Assembly: GCF_000830985.1 (NCBI RefSeq) | Contig: NZ_CP007151.1 | Coordinates: 1,302,001 to 1,366,000, forward strand | DNA: 64,000 nt | From: Marinobacter similis | GTDB taxonomy: Bacteria; Pseudomonadota; Gammaproteobacteria; Pseudomonadales; Oleiphilaceae | Direction: 5' to 3' | In this document: one piece after another, positions 26,048 to 35,383 of the stretch | How the letters are laid out: each line of letters opens with the position of its first letter | Numbering within the stretch: the first letter of the stretch is position 1 | Notes under the pieces: generated by a model | What the model was told of the DNA's origin: nothing | What the model saw: only the letters and a program-made list of their open reading frames with translations | The model's database searches: none | Program-made: the position numbers and the translations under genes

Positions 26048-27877
26048 TCAGAAGTTAACCTTCCCACCATCAATGTCAGCAAACAGCTCAGACGTCAGCT
26101 GCGTATAACCCTTGGTCCGGGGCAACCAGGCAAACACCTCATCGTTTTCACGTTCCAGTGAATAGCCGGCTTTCTGAATATCCACCTTGCGGTACTTGAA
26201 GGTACCCGTTTTCTCGATAGCGCGGGTGACCCGCACAAAGACCGGTATCGCATAGGGAGGCAGGTTGGCATGGAGGTAGGCGAACAGTTTGTTGACGTCG
26301 AACTCGCTACCGTTGGAGTGAGGCACCAGCGTCACCATGCCGGCCTTGCCGTTGGTGTTCGGGATCTCGACGCCGTAAACGATCGCTTCCTCGACCATGC
26401 CAGAGCCGTCGATGATGTTCTCTACCTCGTTGGTGGAGACGTTTTCGCCTTTCCAGCGGTAGGTGTCGCCCATGCGGTCCACGAACTGAAGATGGCGGCA
26501 GCCGATTTCTTTCAATACATCGCCGGTATTGAACCAGGCGTCGCCTTTCTTGAAGGCATCCCGGAGGATGGATTTCTCGGTTGCCTCTTTCTGGGTGTAG
26601 CCCTCGAACGACCACTTCTTGGTGATCTCGCCGATTAACAGTCCCGGCTCACCTTTGCCAACTTCCTGCATGAAGCCTTTCTTGTCGCGAATCGGATCCC
26701 GGGTGCCGTCGTGGAATTTCACCAGCTTGTACGGAGCGGTGGAGAAGCCAACGGTGTTGTCCATGTTGAAGAAGTTGCTGAAGCCAATGTTGCCTTCGCT
26801 GGAGGCATAGAGTTCGGCCACGGTGTCGATACCAAAGCGCTCTTTGAACTCGCGCCAGATGGAAGGCCGCAGGCCGTTGCCGATCATCTTGCTCAGTCTG
26901 TGGTTTCGGTCCTGTTCGCTGGCCGGCTGGTTCAGCAGGTAGCGGCAGAGTTCGCCAACATAGCCGAAGGTGGTGGCGCGGTATCGGCGGACGTCGTCCC
27001 AGAAGGCGCTGGCGGAGAACTTGCGGCGTATCGCAATGGCGGAACCACCGGCAAGCACCGAGCCCCAGCACACGAGCAGGGCCGTGCCGTGATAGAGCGG
27101 CAGGGTGCAGTACAGGACGTCTTCCGGCTCCATGGCCAGCGACATCATGCCGAAACCGCCGTAGGCTTTGACGAACTTGCGGTGTGAGCCGGGCGCGGCC
27201 TTGGGCAGGCCGGTGGTGCCGGAGGTGAACAGGTAGATAGCGGTGTCGCCCATGCGCGGAGGGTCGAGCAGCGCGGGGTTGCCGCTGTTGAAGGTACTGA
27301 CCCGCTCGGCCATGTTGGTGAAGCCTTCTGGGGCTTCGCCAAAGGCGTTCAGGGTGTTGATGTCGGCCATGAACAGGAAAGGGTCGGGGTGACCGGTTTT
27401 CAGGCCATCTTTCACTCCGTCGAACGAGGCAAGTAGCTCCTCACCGACAACCACCATCTTGGGCTCGATCAGATTGATGCTGTGTTCCAGCACCTTGCCT
27501 TTCTGGGAGGTGTTGAGCATGGCGCATGCCACACCCAGCTTGGCGGCGCCGGCGACAACCGCCAGCAGCTCCGGGCGGTTCTCCAGGAACACGGCAATAG
27601 CGTCGCCCTTGGTCAGGCCCTGGTTCTGGAAAAAATGAGCAATGCGGTTGGCCCAGCCATTGAACTCGCTCCAGCTGATCGCCCGGTCATCAAACAGCAC
27701 CGCTGGTCGGTCGCCGTGCCGCTCGGCATTGCGCTCGATCAGGGTGCCCAGGGTCAGTTCCCGGTTCTGGTCTTTAACGGCGTAATAGTAATAGCCCCGG
27801 GCGATCGTGGGGAACTTTCGGACGATGCCGGGTAGGCTTCGCACGATGTCCCGGGCTCTGACTTGATCATTGCTCAT
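26048..27877 (-). CDS. atuH: Fatty-acyl-CoA synthetase of the atu cluster
   Basis: ATP-dependent acyl-CoA ligase of 609 residues, FATP/very-long-chain type. The AMP-binding P-loop reads IYLFTSGTTGLPKAAPGSH (about residues 215-233); further motifs are YGYVGEL-like FGYVGELCRY, YASSEGNIGF and the hinge region FVDRMGDTYRWKGENVSTNEVE. In the atu pathway it would activate citronellic/geranic acid or their products to CoA esters. ATG at 27877 is chosen over 27949, which lies inside atuG, because GGAAA precedes it and SNDQVRARDIVRSLPG fits the family. Last gene of the operon, 10 bases after atuG. Confidence 0.88.
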   Translation of the reverse strand: MSNDQVRARDIVRSLPGIVRKFPTIARGYYYYAVKDQNRELTLGTLIERNAERHGDRPAVLFDDRAISWSEFNGWANRIAHFFQNQGLTKGDAIAVFLENRPELLAVVAGAAKLGVACAMLNTSQKGKVLEHSINLIEPKMVVVGEELLASFDGVKDGLKTGHPDPFLFMADINTLNAFGEAPEGFTNMAERVSTFNSGNPALLDPPRMGDTAIYLFTSGTTGLPKAAPGSHRKFVKAYGGFGMMSLAMEPEDVLYCTLPLYHGTALLVCWGSVLAGGSAIAIRRKFSASAFWDDVRRYRATTFGYVGELCRYLLNQPASEQDRNHRLSKMIGNGLRPSIWREFKERFGIDTVAELYASSEGNIGFSNFFNMDNTVGFSTAPYKLVKFHDGTRDPIRDKKGFMQEVGKGEPGLLIGEITKKWSFEGYTQKEATEKSILRDAFKKGDAWFNTGDVLKEIGCRHLQFVDRMGDTYRWKGENVSTNEVENIIDGSGMVEEAIVYGVEIPNTNGKAGMVTLVPHSNGSEFDVNKLFAYLHANLPPYAIPVFVRVTRAIEKTGTFKYRKVDIQKAGYSLERENDEVFAWLPRTKGYTQLTSELFADIDGGKVNF

Positions 27878-27887
27878 GCTGTTTTTC

Positions 27888-28715
27888 CTAGTCCAGGAAC
27901 AGGTCCGGTAGCAGGGGCTTGTCGCCCGCAGCGTATCGGTAGTGTTCAAAATCAGTCACGCCATCCTGGCGCAGCAGGTCTTCGTCGATCAGGTTCTGGC
28001 CGGAAAGCTCATCTGCAGACCGGTTCAGAATGCTCACCGTTGCATCAGCCATGATGTCCGGCTTTCGGCCCTGAGCCATCATGGCCGGCCCGCCCACTTC
28101 AAACTCGATCGCGGCGGTGGCAATCAGGGTCTTGGGCCAGAGTGTGTTCACGGCGATGCCGTAGCGCTGGAATTCTTCGGCCATGCCGATGCTCAGCATG
28201 GTCATGGCGTATTTGGTGGTGGTGTAGGGGCCATACTGGGCGAACCACTTGCTGTTCAGGTTTAGCGGTGGCGACAGGCTCAGAATGTGGCCGCGGTCGG
28301 ATTTCTTCAGGTAGGGCAGTGCAGCCTGGCTGCAGGTGAACACCGCCCGGGCGTTGACCTGGTGCATCAGGTCGTAGCGACTGGCCTTGAGGTTCTCTAC
28401 ACCGGTCAGCCGAATGGCGCCGGCGTTGTTAACCAGGGCATCGATGCCGCCAAAGTGGTCGGCAGCTTCGTCCATGCGCTGTTTGACCAGTTGATCATCG
28501 CGCACGTCCAGTACCAGGGGCAGTGCCTGACCACCGGCCGCCCGCACTTCCTCGGCAACCGTGTGGATGGTGCCCGGCAATTTCGGGTGCGGAGTGTCCG
28601 ATTTGGCGGCGATCACCACGTTGGCACCCTGGCGGGCGCATGCCAGGGCAATGGCCCGGCCAATGCCGCGGCTGCCGCCAGTGATAAAGACGGTACGTCC
28701 TTTCAATGTGTTCAT
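27888..28715 (-). CDS. atuG: Short-chain dehydrogenase of the atu cluster
   Basis: NAD(P)-dependent SDR of 275 residues, HSDL2-like subgroup. Cofactor motif TGGSRGIGRAIALACARQGA (residues about 11-30), NNAGAIR (about 93) and the catalytic tyrosine-lysine pair in YTTTKYAM. In the atu pathway SDRs are candidates for oxidising a hydroxyacyl-CoA or citronellol/citronellal; its exact step is not proven in Pseudomonas. The start overlaps the end of atuF (ATGA), and it precedes atuH by 10 bases, matching the order atuF-atuG-atuH in P. aeruginosa. Confidence 0.88.
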   Translation of the reverse strand: MNTLKGRTVFITGGSRGIGRAIALACARQGANVVIAAKSDTPHPKLPGTIHTVAEEVRAAGGQALPLVLDVRDDQLVKQRMDEAADHFGGIDALVNNAGAIRLTGVENLKASRYDLMHQVNARAVFTCSQAALPYLKKSDRGHILSLSPPLNLNSKWFAQYGPYTTTKYAMTMLSIGMAEEFQRYGIAVNTLWPKTLIATAAIEFEVGGPAMMAQGRKPDIMADATVSILNRSADELSGQNLIDEDLLRQDGVTDFEHYRYAAGDKPLLPDLFLD

Positions 28716-30682
28716 GACTCGGCCTCCTGTTGGGCGGACTCTTCAGTCGTTATCTCGACCAGTAGCTGATTGCGTTTAACCTGGTCGCCCGCACCTGCCA
28801 GCACTTGGCTGACGACACCGTCACGGTCGGCCTTGACCGGATGTTCCATTTTCATGGCCTCGAGAATAACCAGTGTATCCCCCTGACTGACTCTTTGCCC
28901 GGAGCTGGCCAGCACTTCGATGATGGCGCCGTCCATGGAGGCCTGCACCCGGCCACTGCCAGCTCCCAGGCTGCCTGCGGGAGGCTGGTGGGTGACATCC
29001 CGCACCGACCAGGACTGGCCGAAGGCCTGGAAATATAGGGAATCGCCGTCGCGGTGATATTGGCACCTTTGACGGACGCCATTGTCGATCGTGCACAGAA
29101 AGTCGCTCTCGAGTGCTTCGATAACCAGTTCGTACTGGTTGTCGCCAACCGCGATGTTCAGACGGTTGCCCGCCCGGGACACCAACAGCTCCTGGTTTTT
29201 ACCATCCAGTTCAAGGGTGATGGGGGTGCGGGTCGCCGGTGCATTTCTCCAGGCGCTTTGGCCCGATTGGCTATGGTCGAGTATGCCGGCGGCCAGGGCC
29301 AGTTCCCGCAGCGAGGGTTGCTGGGGCTGAAGTGACGGGTCGTCCCGGAATGCCTGCCGTAAGAAGGCGGTGGTGGCTTCACCGGCACCAAAGGTGTCGT
29401 CGGCGATGATGCGGCTGAGGAAGTAACGGTTGGTGGTGACGCCGAAAATGACCGTGTCTTCCAGGGCACGGATCAGTCGCCTGCGGGCATCGTCCCGGGT
29501 TTGGCCCCAGGCAATGACTTTGGCCAGCATCGGATCGTAGTGAGGCGTGACGGTGTCGCCGGATCGGACCCCGGTGTCGAAGCGTAGGCTCTCGCCCTCG
29601 GCCGGTTTGAATTGCAGCAGGGGTCCGGTCTGGGGTGTGAAACCGTTCGCTGGGTCTTCGGCGTACAGCCGGACTTCGATGGCATGGCCGTTCAGCTGGA
29701 TCTCGTGCTGGGCCAATGGCAGCGGGCGGCCTTCGGCCACTGCCAGTTGCCAGGCCACCAGGTCCTGGCCGGTGATCAGTTCGGTGACCGGATGTTCCAC
29801 CTGCAGGCGGGTGTTCATTTCCAGGAAGTAGAAATTGCGGTTTTTGTCCACCAGGAACTCGACAGTGCCTGCGCCTTCGTAGCCACAAGCCAAGGCGGCA
29901 GTGACGGCGGCTTCGCCCATGGCTGAACGAAGATCGGGTGTCACAAACGGAGAGGGGGCCTCTTCGACCACTTTCTGGTGTCGGCGTTGTACCGAGCAGT
30001 CCCGTTCGCCCAGGTACACGGCGTTGCCATGACTGTCGGCGAACACCTGGATTTCAACGTGCCGGGGTTCGAGCACAGCTTTTTCGAGTATCAGCTCGTC
30101 GTCGCCGAAGGCCTGCTTGGCTTCGGAGCGGGCCCGTTTGATGTTGTCGGCCAGTTCCGGTTCGGCATTCACCAGCCGCATGCCGCGGCCACCGCCACCG
30201 GCAGAGGCTTTGATCATGAGTGGGTAGCCGATGTCGGCGGCCGCAGCGATCAGTTCTTCGTCGCTGGCGTTGTTGCCTTCGTGGCCGGGCACTACCGGTA
30301 CGCCGGCGTCTTGCATGGCCAGTTTGGAGCGCCGCTTGCTGCCCATCAGTTCGATGGCGTCCGAAGGCGGGCCCACAAACACCAGACCGGCGGCTTTGCA
30401 GGCGTTGGCAAAGTTCGAGTTTTCAGACAGGAACCCGTAGCCGGGGTGAATGCAGTCGGCACCGGTCTTGCGGGCAGCTTCGAGAATGGCTTCGGCATTG
30501 AGGTAGGAGGCCGTCACCTGTGCGGGGCCGATGCAGACCGCCTCGTCGGCTTCGTGCACGTGCAGGGCGTTGGCGTCAGCCTCGGAATAGACTGCCACGG
30601 TGCGGTAGCCCAGATTCTTGGCGGTGCGGATGACGCGGACGGCGATTTCACCGCGGTTGGCGATCAGCAGTTTGCTTAACAT
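28712..30682 (-). CDS. atuF: Geranyl-CoA carboxylase alpha subunit (biotin carboxylase/BCCP)
   Basis: Biotin-dependent carboxylase subunit of 656 residues. Biotin carboxylase N-domain starts LLIANRGEIAVRVIRTAKNLG; ATP-grasp has KASAGGGGRGMR (about 160-171) and EMNTRLQVEHPVTE; the C-terminal biotinyl domain has the attachment lysine in EAMKMEH (about residue 620). With the AtuC beta subunit it would carboxylate geranyl-CoA to isohexenylglutaconyl-CoA. The paralogous methylcrotonyl-CoA carboxylase (LiuD) looks much alike; assignment to atu rests on gene order. A compound repeat lies in the 152-base gap upstream of it. Confidence 0.9.
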   Translation of the reverse strand: MLSKLLIANRGEIAVRVIRTAKNLGYRTVAVYSEADANALHVHEADEAVCIGPAQVTASYLNAEAILEAARKTGADCIHPGYGFLSENSNFANACKAAGLVFVGPPSDAIELMGSKRRSKLAMQDAGVPVVPGHEGNNASDEELIAAAADIGYPLMIKASAGGGGRGMRLVNAEPELADNIKRARSEAKQAFGDDELILEKAVLEPRHVEIQVFADSHGNAVYLGERDCSVQRRHQKVVEEAPSPFVTPDLRSAMGEAAVTAALACGYEGAGTVEFLVDKNRNFYFLEMNTRLQVEHPVTELITGQDLVAWQLAVAEGRPLPLAQHEIQLNGHAIEVRLYAEDPANGFTPQTGPLLQFKPAEGESLRFDTGVRSGDTVTPHYDPMLAKVIAWGQTRDDARRRLIRALEDTVIFGVTTNRYFLSRIIADDTFGAGEATTAFLRQAFRDDPSLQPQQPSLRELALAAGILDHSQSGQSAWRNAPATRTPITLELDGKNQELLVSRAGNRLNIAVGDNQYELVIEALESDFLCTIDNGVRQRCQYHRDGDSLYFQAFGQSWSVRDVTHQPPAGSLGAGSGRVQASMDGAIIEVLASSGQRVSQGDTLVILEAMKMEHPVKADRDGVVSQVLAGAGDQVKRNQLLVEITTEESAQQEAES

Positions 30683-30722
30683 GGTGCAGGTCTCGTTAGT
30701 TGTGCCTATCCGTGATCGGTAC

Positions 30723-30814
30723 CGGACAGGCTTTCAGAAAACCGCTACAAGCACATCCATGTGCGCTTGGCTCCGGCCATCCATGGCCTCCGACATTTTC
30801 TGAAAGCCTGTCCG
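30723..30814. repeat. Compound palindromic repeat, copy C, inside the atu operon
   Basis: The outer arms 30723-30741 and 30796-30814 are perfectly complementary over 19 bp. Inside are two perfect hairpins with identical architecture, GCACAT-CC-ATGTGC (30751-30764) and GGCCAT-CC-ATGGCC (30775-30788), and the conserved flanks ACCGCTACAA and CCGACATTTT. The outer stem sequence differs from that of copies A and B while remaining self-complementary. It lies between atuE and atuF and could form a strong stem in the operon mRNA. Confidence 0.75.
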
Positions 30815-30834
30815 CCACCGCTCACTCCCTCGAA

Positions 30835-31653
30835 CTAGTCTGGTTCTGCCCACGACGGCGGCCGTTTCTGCATGAATGCAATGGTGCCCTCGGCGCCCTC
30901 GCTGCCGCGAATAGCCTTGGCAAATTTCTGGGCGGCGTCGTCGAGCAGGCCGCTCATATTTTCCTGGCCAACCTGGTGCAGGAGGGCTTTGGTTTGCGCC
31001 GTCGCTCCGGGCGCGCACAGTTGGACTCGGTCCAGGGTATGGCAGAGCATCTCCTCCAGCTCCTCATCGGAATCGGCCGCTTGATGGACTATGCCGAGGG
31101 TGCAGGCCTCTTCCGCATTAATCCGCAAACCAAGCAGTGCCAAGCGTCGGGCCTGGGTCAGGCCGATGCGTTCGACCACGAACGGGGCTATCTGGGCCGG
31201 GATGATTCCAAGTGAGGTTTCCGGCATGCCGAAGTTGGCAGTAGGGCCGGCGATGGCTACATCGGAGACGCAGGCGAGACCGAACCCGCCGCCCATGACA
31301 GCGCCTTCGGTGACCGCAATAACCACCTTTGAGGATTCGTTGACCTGCTGGATCATCTGGCCAAAGGCGCGGTTCAGCCGGTAGAAAGGATCAGCCTCGC
31401 CCTCGGCCGCTGGCTGATTGCGGGCCCCGGCCATGTCCTTGATGTCGCCACCGGCGCAAAAATGGCCACCGGAGCCGCGGATAACCACCGCGCGGATGCT
31501 CAAGTCCGATTCGATCTGGGAGAAAACCGCAGACAGCTCGGCCACCATTTGCAGGCTCATGGCGTTGCGAACATCAGGGCGATTGATGGTGACCACCAGG
31601 GTCGGGCCCTGTTTTTCCAGCAGCAGTGTTTCGCAATGAGGTAAAGATTCCAT
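30835..31653 (-). CDS. atuE: Isohexenylglutaconyl-CoA hydratase (enoyl-CoA hydratase family)
   Basis: Crotonase-superfamily protein of 272 residues that would hydrate isohexenylglutaconyl-CoA in the acyclic terpene pathway. CoA/oxyanion motif HFCAGGDIKDMAGARN (about 70-85) and the second oxyanion segment EGAVMGGGFGLACVSDVAIA, followed by FGMPETSLGIIP with the catalytic glutamate region. ATG at 31653 is chosen over a GTG at 31668 because GGAG is properly spaced from it. It lies between atuD (24 bases) and the repeat-bearing gap before atuF. Confidence 0.9.
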   Translation of the reverse strand: MESLPHCETLLLEKQGPTLVVTINRPDVRNAMSLQMVAELSAVFSQIESDLSIRAVVIRGSGGHFCAGGDIKDMAGARNQPAAEGEADPFYRLNRAFGQMIQQVNESSKVVIAVTEGAVMGGGFGLACVSDVAIAGPTANFGMPETSLGIIPAQIAPFVVERIGLTQARRLALLGLRINAEEACTLGIVHQAADSDEELEEMLCHTLDRVQLCAPGATAQTKALLHQVGQENMSGLLDDAAQKFAKAIRGSEGAEGTIAFMQKRPPSWAEPD

Positions 31654-31677
31654 CCCAACCAACTCCACTAAGTTTGC

Positions 31678-32837
31678 TTAATCGCGTTGTTTGCCCGGTA
31701 GTGTGCCCATCATTTTGCAGATGATGCCCAGCATGATTTCGTCGGCGCCGCCGCCAATGGAGACCAGGCGAACGTCCCGGAAGGCCCGTGAAAGCGGGTT
31801 GTCCCACATGTAGCCCATACCGCCCCAGTACTGCAGGCAGCTGTCGGTAACCTCTCGGCCCAGTCGGCCGGCTTTCAGCTTCGCCATGGACGCCAGCTTG
31901 GTGACATCCTTGCCTTCGATGTGCAGTTCGCAGGCTGGTAGGTTAGGGCGCGCAGGGCTTCGATTTCGGTCTGCAGCTCAGCCAGGCGGAAGTGAATTAC
32001 CTGGTTGTCGAGCAGTGACTGGCCGAAGGTTTTGCGTTCCCGGCAGTATTCGATGGTTTTGTCGACGCAGTTTTCCAGGGACTTGATGACGTTGGCCGCG
32101 CCCCACATGCGTTCTTCCTGGAACTGCAGCATCTGCATCATGAAGCCGGTGCCTTCGGCGCCGATGCGGTAGCGTTGGGGCATGCGCACATCGTCGAAGA
32201 AGATCTGAGCAGTTTCGGAGGAGCGCATGCCCAGTTTGTTCAGGTGCGGGCTGAAGGAGATGCCCGGGCTGTTCATCGGCACCACGATCAGGGATTTGTT
32301 CTTGTGGGGCTTGTCGTCGCTGGTGTTGGCCAGCAGGCAAATGAAGTCGGCTTTCGGGCTGTTGGTGATCCACATCTTCGAGCCGTTGATGATGTAGTCA
32401 TCGCCGTCTGCCCGGGCAACCGTTTTGGTGTTGGCAACATCGGAGCCTGCGCCTACTTCGCTGACGCCGATGCAGCCGACCATGTCACCGGTGATGGCGG
32501 GCGCCAGGAAGGTGCGTTTGAGTTCATCGGAGCCGAACCGGGCGATGGCCGGGGTGCACATGTCGGTTTGTACACCGACAGCCAGGGGTACACCGCCGCA
32601 ATGGGCCATGCCCAGTTCCTCAGCGGCCACCAGGTTGTAGCTGTAGTCGAGACCCATACCGCCGTATTCTTCCGGCTTCTGGATGCCCAGAATGCCGAGC
32701 TTGCCCAGTTTCTTGAACACGTCGTGAATCGGGAACTCGCCGGCTTCTTCCCACTCGTCGCAGTGCGGATTGATCTCTTTCTCGACGAAGTCCCGAACTG
32801 TTTTTCGCAGCGCTTCGTGCTCTTCGGTGAATTTCAT
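31678..32837 (-). pseudogene. atuD: Citronellyl-CoA dehydrogenase, frameshift as read
   Basis: Acyl-CoA dehydrogenase of 386 residues if one G is restored near 31935 (CAG[G]CCTGCGAACTG, giving LTYQACELHIEGKDV). FAD/substrate signatures are complete: GCIGVSEVGAGSDVANTKT (about 130-148), WITNSPKADF, the catalytic-region RKTFGQSLLDNQVIHF and the C-terminal QYWGGMGYMWDNPLSRAFRDVRL. It would introduce the double bond turning citronellyl-CoA into geranyl-CoA. Placed between atuC and atuE as in Pseudomonas. The indel is probably a sequence error. Confidence 0.9.
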
Positions 32838-32893
32838 TTTGTTGTTCTCCTTGTCTGAAATCAGGTCTCAATTGTTGTGTCTGTGCCGCCGGA

Positions 32894-34507
32894 TTACAGC
32901 CGGGCGACACCGAACGAATTGGGGCGTAGTGGGCGGCGTCGGCTTCGCGGCAGACCGACAGCACCAGCGCCAGTACCGGCGGGTATCCCGCGGGTCTATC
33001 AGGCCGTCGTCCCACAGCCGGGCCGTGCCGTAAAGGGCCGTGGAGCCGTCTTCGAGTTTCTTGGCGGTGGCCTGCTCAAGAAAATCGAGGGTCTTCGGGT
33101 CCGGTTCCATGCCACCGCGCCGCTGCTTGTCTTCGGCCACGATGCGCATCACCTTGCCAGCCTGGGCCGGGCCCATAACGGCGGTGCGGCTGTTGGGCCA
33201 GGCGAAGATGAAGCGCGGGTCCAGGCCGCGGCCGCACATGGCGTAGTTACCTGCACCATAGGAGCCGCCGATCACGATTGCGATCTTTGGTACCCGGCAG
33301 TTGGCGACCGCTGGATCATCTTGGAGCCGTGTTTGATGATGCCGTTCTGCTCGGAATGGGTGCCCACCATGAAACCGGTGGTGTTGTGCAGGAACAGCAA
33401 CGGCGTGCCCGCCTGATCGCACAGCTGGATGAACTGGGCCGCCTTGGCGCTGCCAGCCGGGGTGATCGGGCCGTTGTTGCCGATGATGCCGACTGCATGG
33501 CCTTCGATGCGGATGGTGCCGCACACGGTCTGGTCATCGAACTCATTCTTGAAATCCATGAATTTCGAGCCGTCGGCAATACGGGCGAGGATTTCACGAA
33601 CGTCGTAGGGTTTCTTGGAATCGGACGGGATCACCCCCAGCAGTTCCTCCGCGGGCAATCGTGGTTCGTCCCAGGTCAGCTCGCGCTGAGGGGGTAACCG
33701 TTCGTTCCAGGACAGGGCTTCGAGGATATTGCGGGCCTGGCGGATACCGTCGGCGTCGTCCTCGGCCAGGTATTCGGCGGTGCCGGCAACCTGGGCGTGC
33801 ATCTCGGCGCCGCCCAGTTCTTCGTCGGTGGCTACTTCGCCGGTGGCGGCTTTCAGCAGCGGTGGCCCGGCCAGGAACATCTTGGCCTTGCCGCGCACGG
33901 CCACCACGTAGTCCGACAGGCCCGGCTGATAGGCGCCGCCGGCGGTGGCGTTGCCGTGTACCACGGTTACCTGGGGAATGCCGGCGGCAGACATGCGGGC
34001 CTGGTTGGCAAAACTTCTTGCCCCCTGCACGAAAATATCGGTGGCGTAGTTAAGGTTGGCGCCGCCACTTTCGGACAGCGAGACCACCGGCAGTTTGTTT
34101 TCCATGGCGATCTGGTGCAGGCGCAGGGTCTTGTCCAGACCGGCTGGAGTGATGGTGCCCCCTTTGATGGCACTGTTGCTGGCCACGACCAGGCAGCGGA
34201 TGCCACTGACCGTACCAATGCCGGCAATGATGCCGCCACCAGCCAGGCTACCGTCTTTGTCATCATGCATCTGATAGCCCGCCAGGGAGCAGAGTTCCAG
34301 AAACGGTGTACCCCGATCCAGCAGTCGGTTAATGCGATCCCGGGGCAGCAGCTTGCCCCGCTTGGTAAACTTTTCCCGAGCGGCTTCAGCCAGGTCCAGC
34401 ACCTTTTGCTCCACCTCCCGGAAGGTCTGGATGTGCGCTTCCATGGCCTCGGTGTTGGCCTGGAATTCCTCCGACTGGGGATTGACCGTGGTTTCCAGAA
34501 CTTGCAT
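32894..34507 (-). pseudogene. atuC: Geranyl-CoA carboxylase beta subunit, three frameshifts as read
   Basis: Carboxyltransferase subunit of 538 residues after restoring one base near 33311 (CAG[G]CGGTCGCC, giving KMIQAVANCRVPK), one near 32976 (CGG[G]TACTGG, giving TRRVLALVLSVCREADAA) and one near 32914 (CGT[T]TCGG, giving IRFGVARL and a stop at 32894). Key segments: LSESGGANLNYATDIF, VHGNATAGGAYQPGLSDY, FLHNTTGFMVG and IGGSYGAGNYAMCGRGLDPRFIFAWP. The length equals that of known AtuC proteins. It pairs with AtuF for carboxylation of geranyl-CoA. Three indels in one gene flanked by intact-looking pathway genes suggests sequence error. Confidence 0.9.
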
Positions 34508-34517
34508 GGCGTTCTCC

Positions 34518-35383
34518 TCAGTCGTCGCTCAGCACTTTCGGGGTGGTGGCGCGGTGGAAACCGTTGAACGGCTCGTTGTTCTTGGCCTTGGGGAAGGGCC
34601 ACATCCGGCCGCCCTGGGAAGCGCCGCCGTCGATGCGCAGGCAGTCGCCGCTGATGAACGCGGCCCCGGGGCTGAGCAGGAAGCAGATGGCGGCGCTGAC
34701 TTCCGATTCGGTGCCCATACGCTTGATGGGCACGTTGTCGCCCAGGCTGCGGATCCATTCCTTCATCTGTTCGGGGTAATTGTCCATGCCGCTGGAGGCA
34801 ATCCAGCCCGGAGCTACCGCGTTGACGCGCACACCGGAGGTGCCCCATTCCACCGCTGCAGTCTGGGTAAAGTTGACCATGCCGGCCCGCGCCGCGCCTG
34901 AGTGGCCCATGCCGGGCATGCCGCCCCACATGTCAGCGACGATGTTAACGATTGCGCCGCCGGTGTTGGCCAGGGCCTGGGTGTAGGCCTCCCGCGCCAT
35001 CAGGAAGCCGCCGGTCAGGTTGGTCCGGACCACGGTTTCCCAGCCTTTCTGGTTGATGCCGGTTAGCGGTGACGGGAATTGGCCGCCTGCGTTGTTGACC
35101 ACACCGTTCAGCCGCCGTGCTCCTCAAGGATGGCGGCCACGGTCGCTTTTACCGATTCCTCCTCGCGGATGTCGCAGACGTGGGCGGAGGCAATGCCGCC
35201 GTCTTCCACGATTTCGGCCTTTACGGTTTCAACCTTCTCGGCTTTGCGACCGACCAGAGCGACCCGGGCGCCGAGGGCGGCCAGTTCATGGGCGGTGCAG
35301 CGGCCAATGCCGGAGCCGCCGCCAGTCACGATGAAGGTCTGGCCCTTGAACAGCTCGGGATGAAAGATGGATTGATAGCTCAT
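34518..35383 (-). pseudogene. atuB: Short-chain dehydrogenase, frameshift as read
   Basis: SDR of 288 residues if one C is restored near 35111 (GGCGGC[C]TGAACGGT, giving HGGLNGVVNNAGGQF). Cofactor motif VTGGGSGIGRCTAHELAALGARVALVGRK (about 19-47) is in the first segment; the second segment holds NNAGG and the active-site region. Start overlaps the end of atuA by ATGA; the stop is 10 bases before atuC, showing tight operon organisation. Likely dehydrogenase for citronellol/geraniol or a pathway hydroxyacyl-CoA; not settled. Confidence 0.87.

Noticed and set aside
25600..26108. Several short open frames in the gap between the quinone oxidoreductase and atuH.
   Set aside because: They run through palindromic repeats on both strands, have no ribosome site and encode low-complexity products.
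25626..30814. Integron attC sites as identity of the palindromes.
   Set aside because: They lack the attC R-box core and no integrase gene or cassette array is present.
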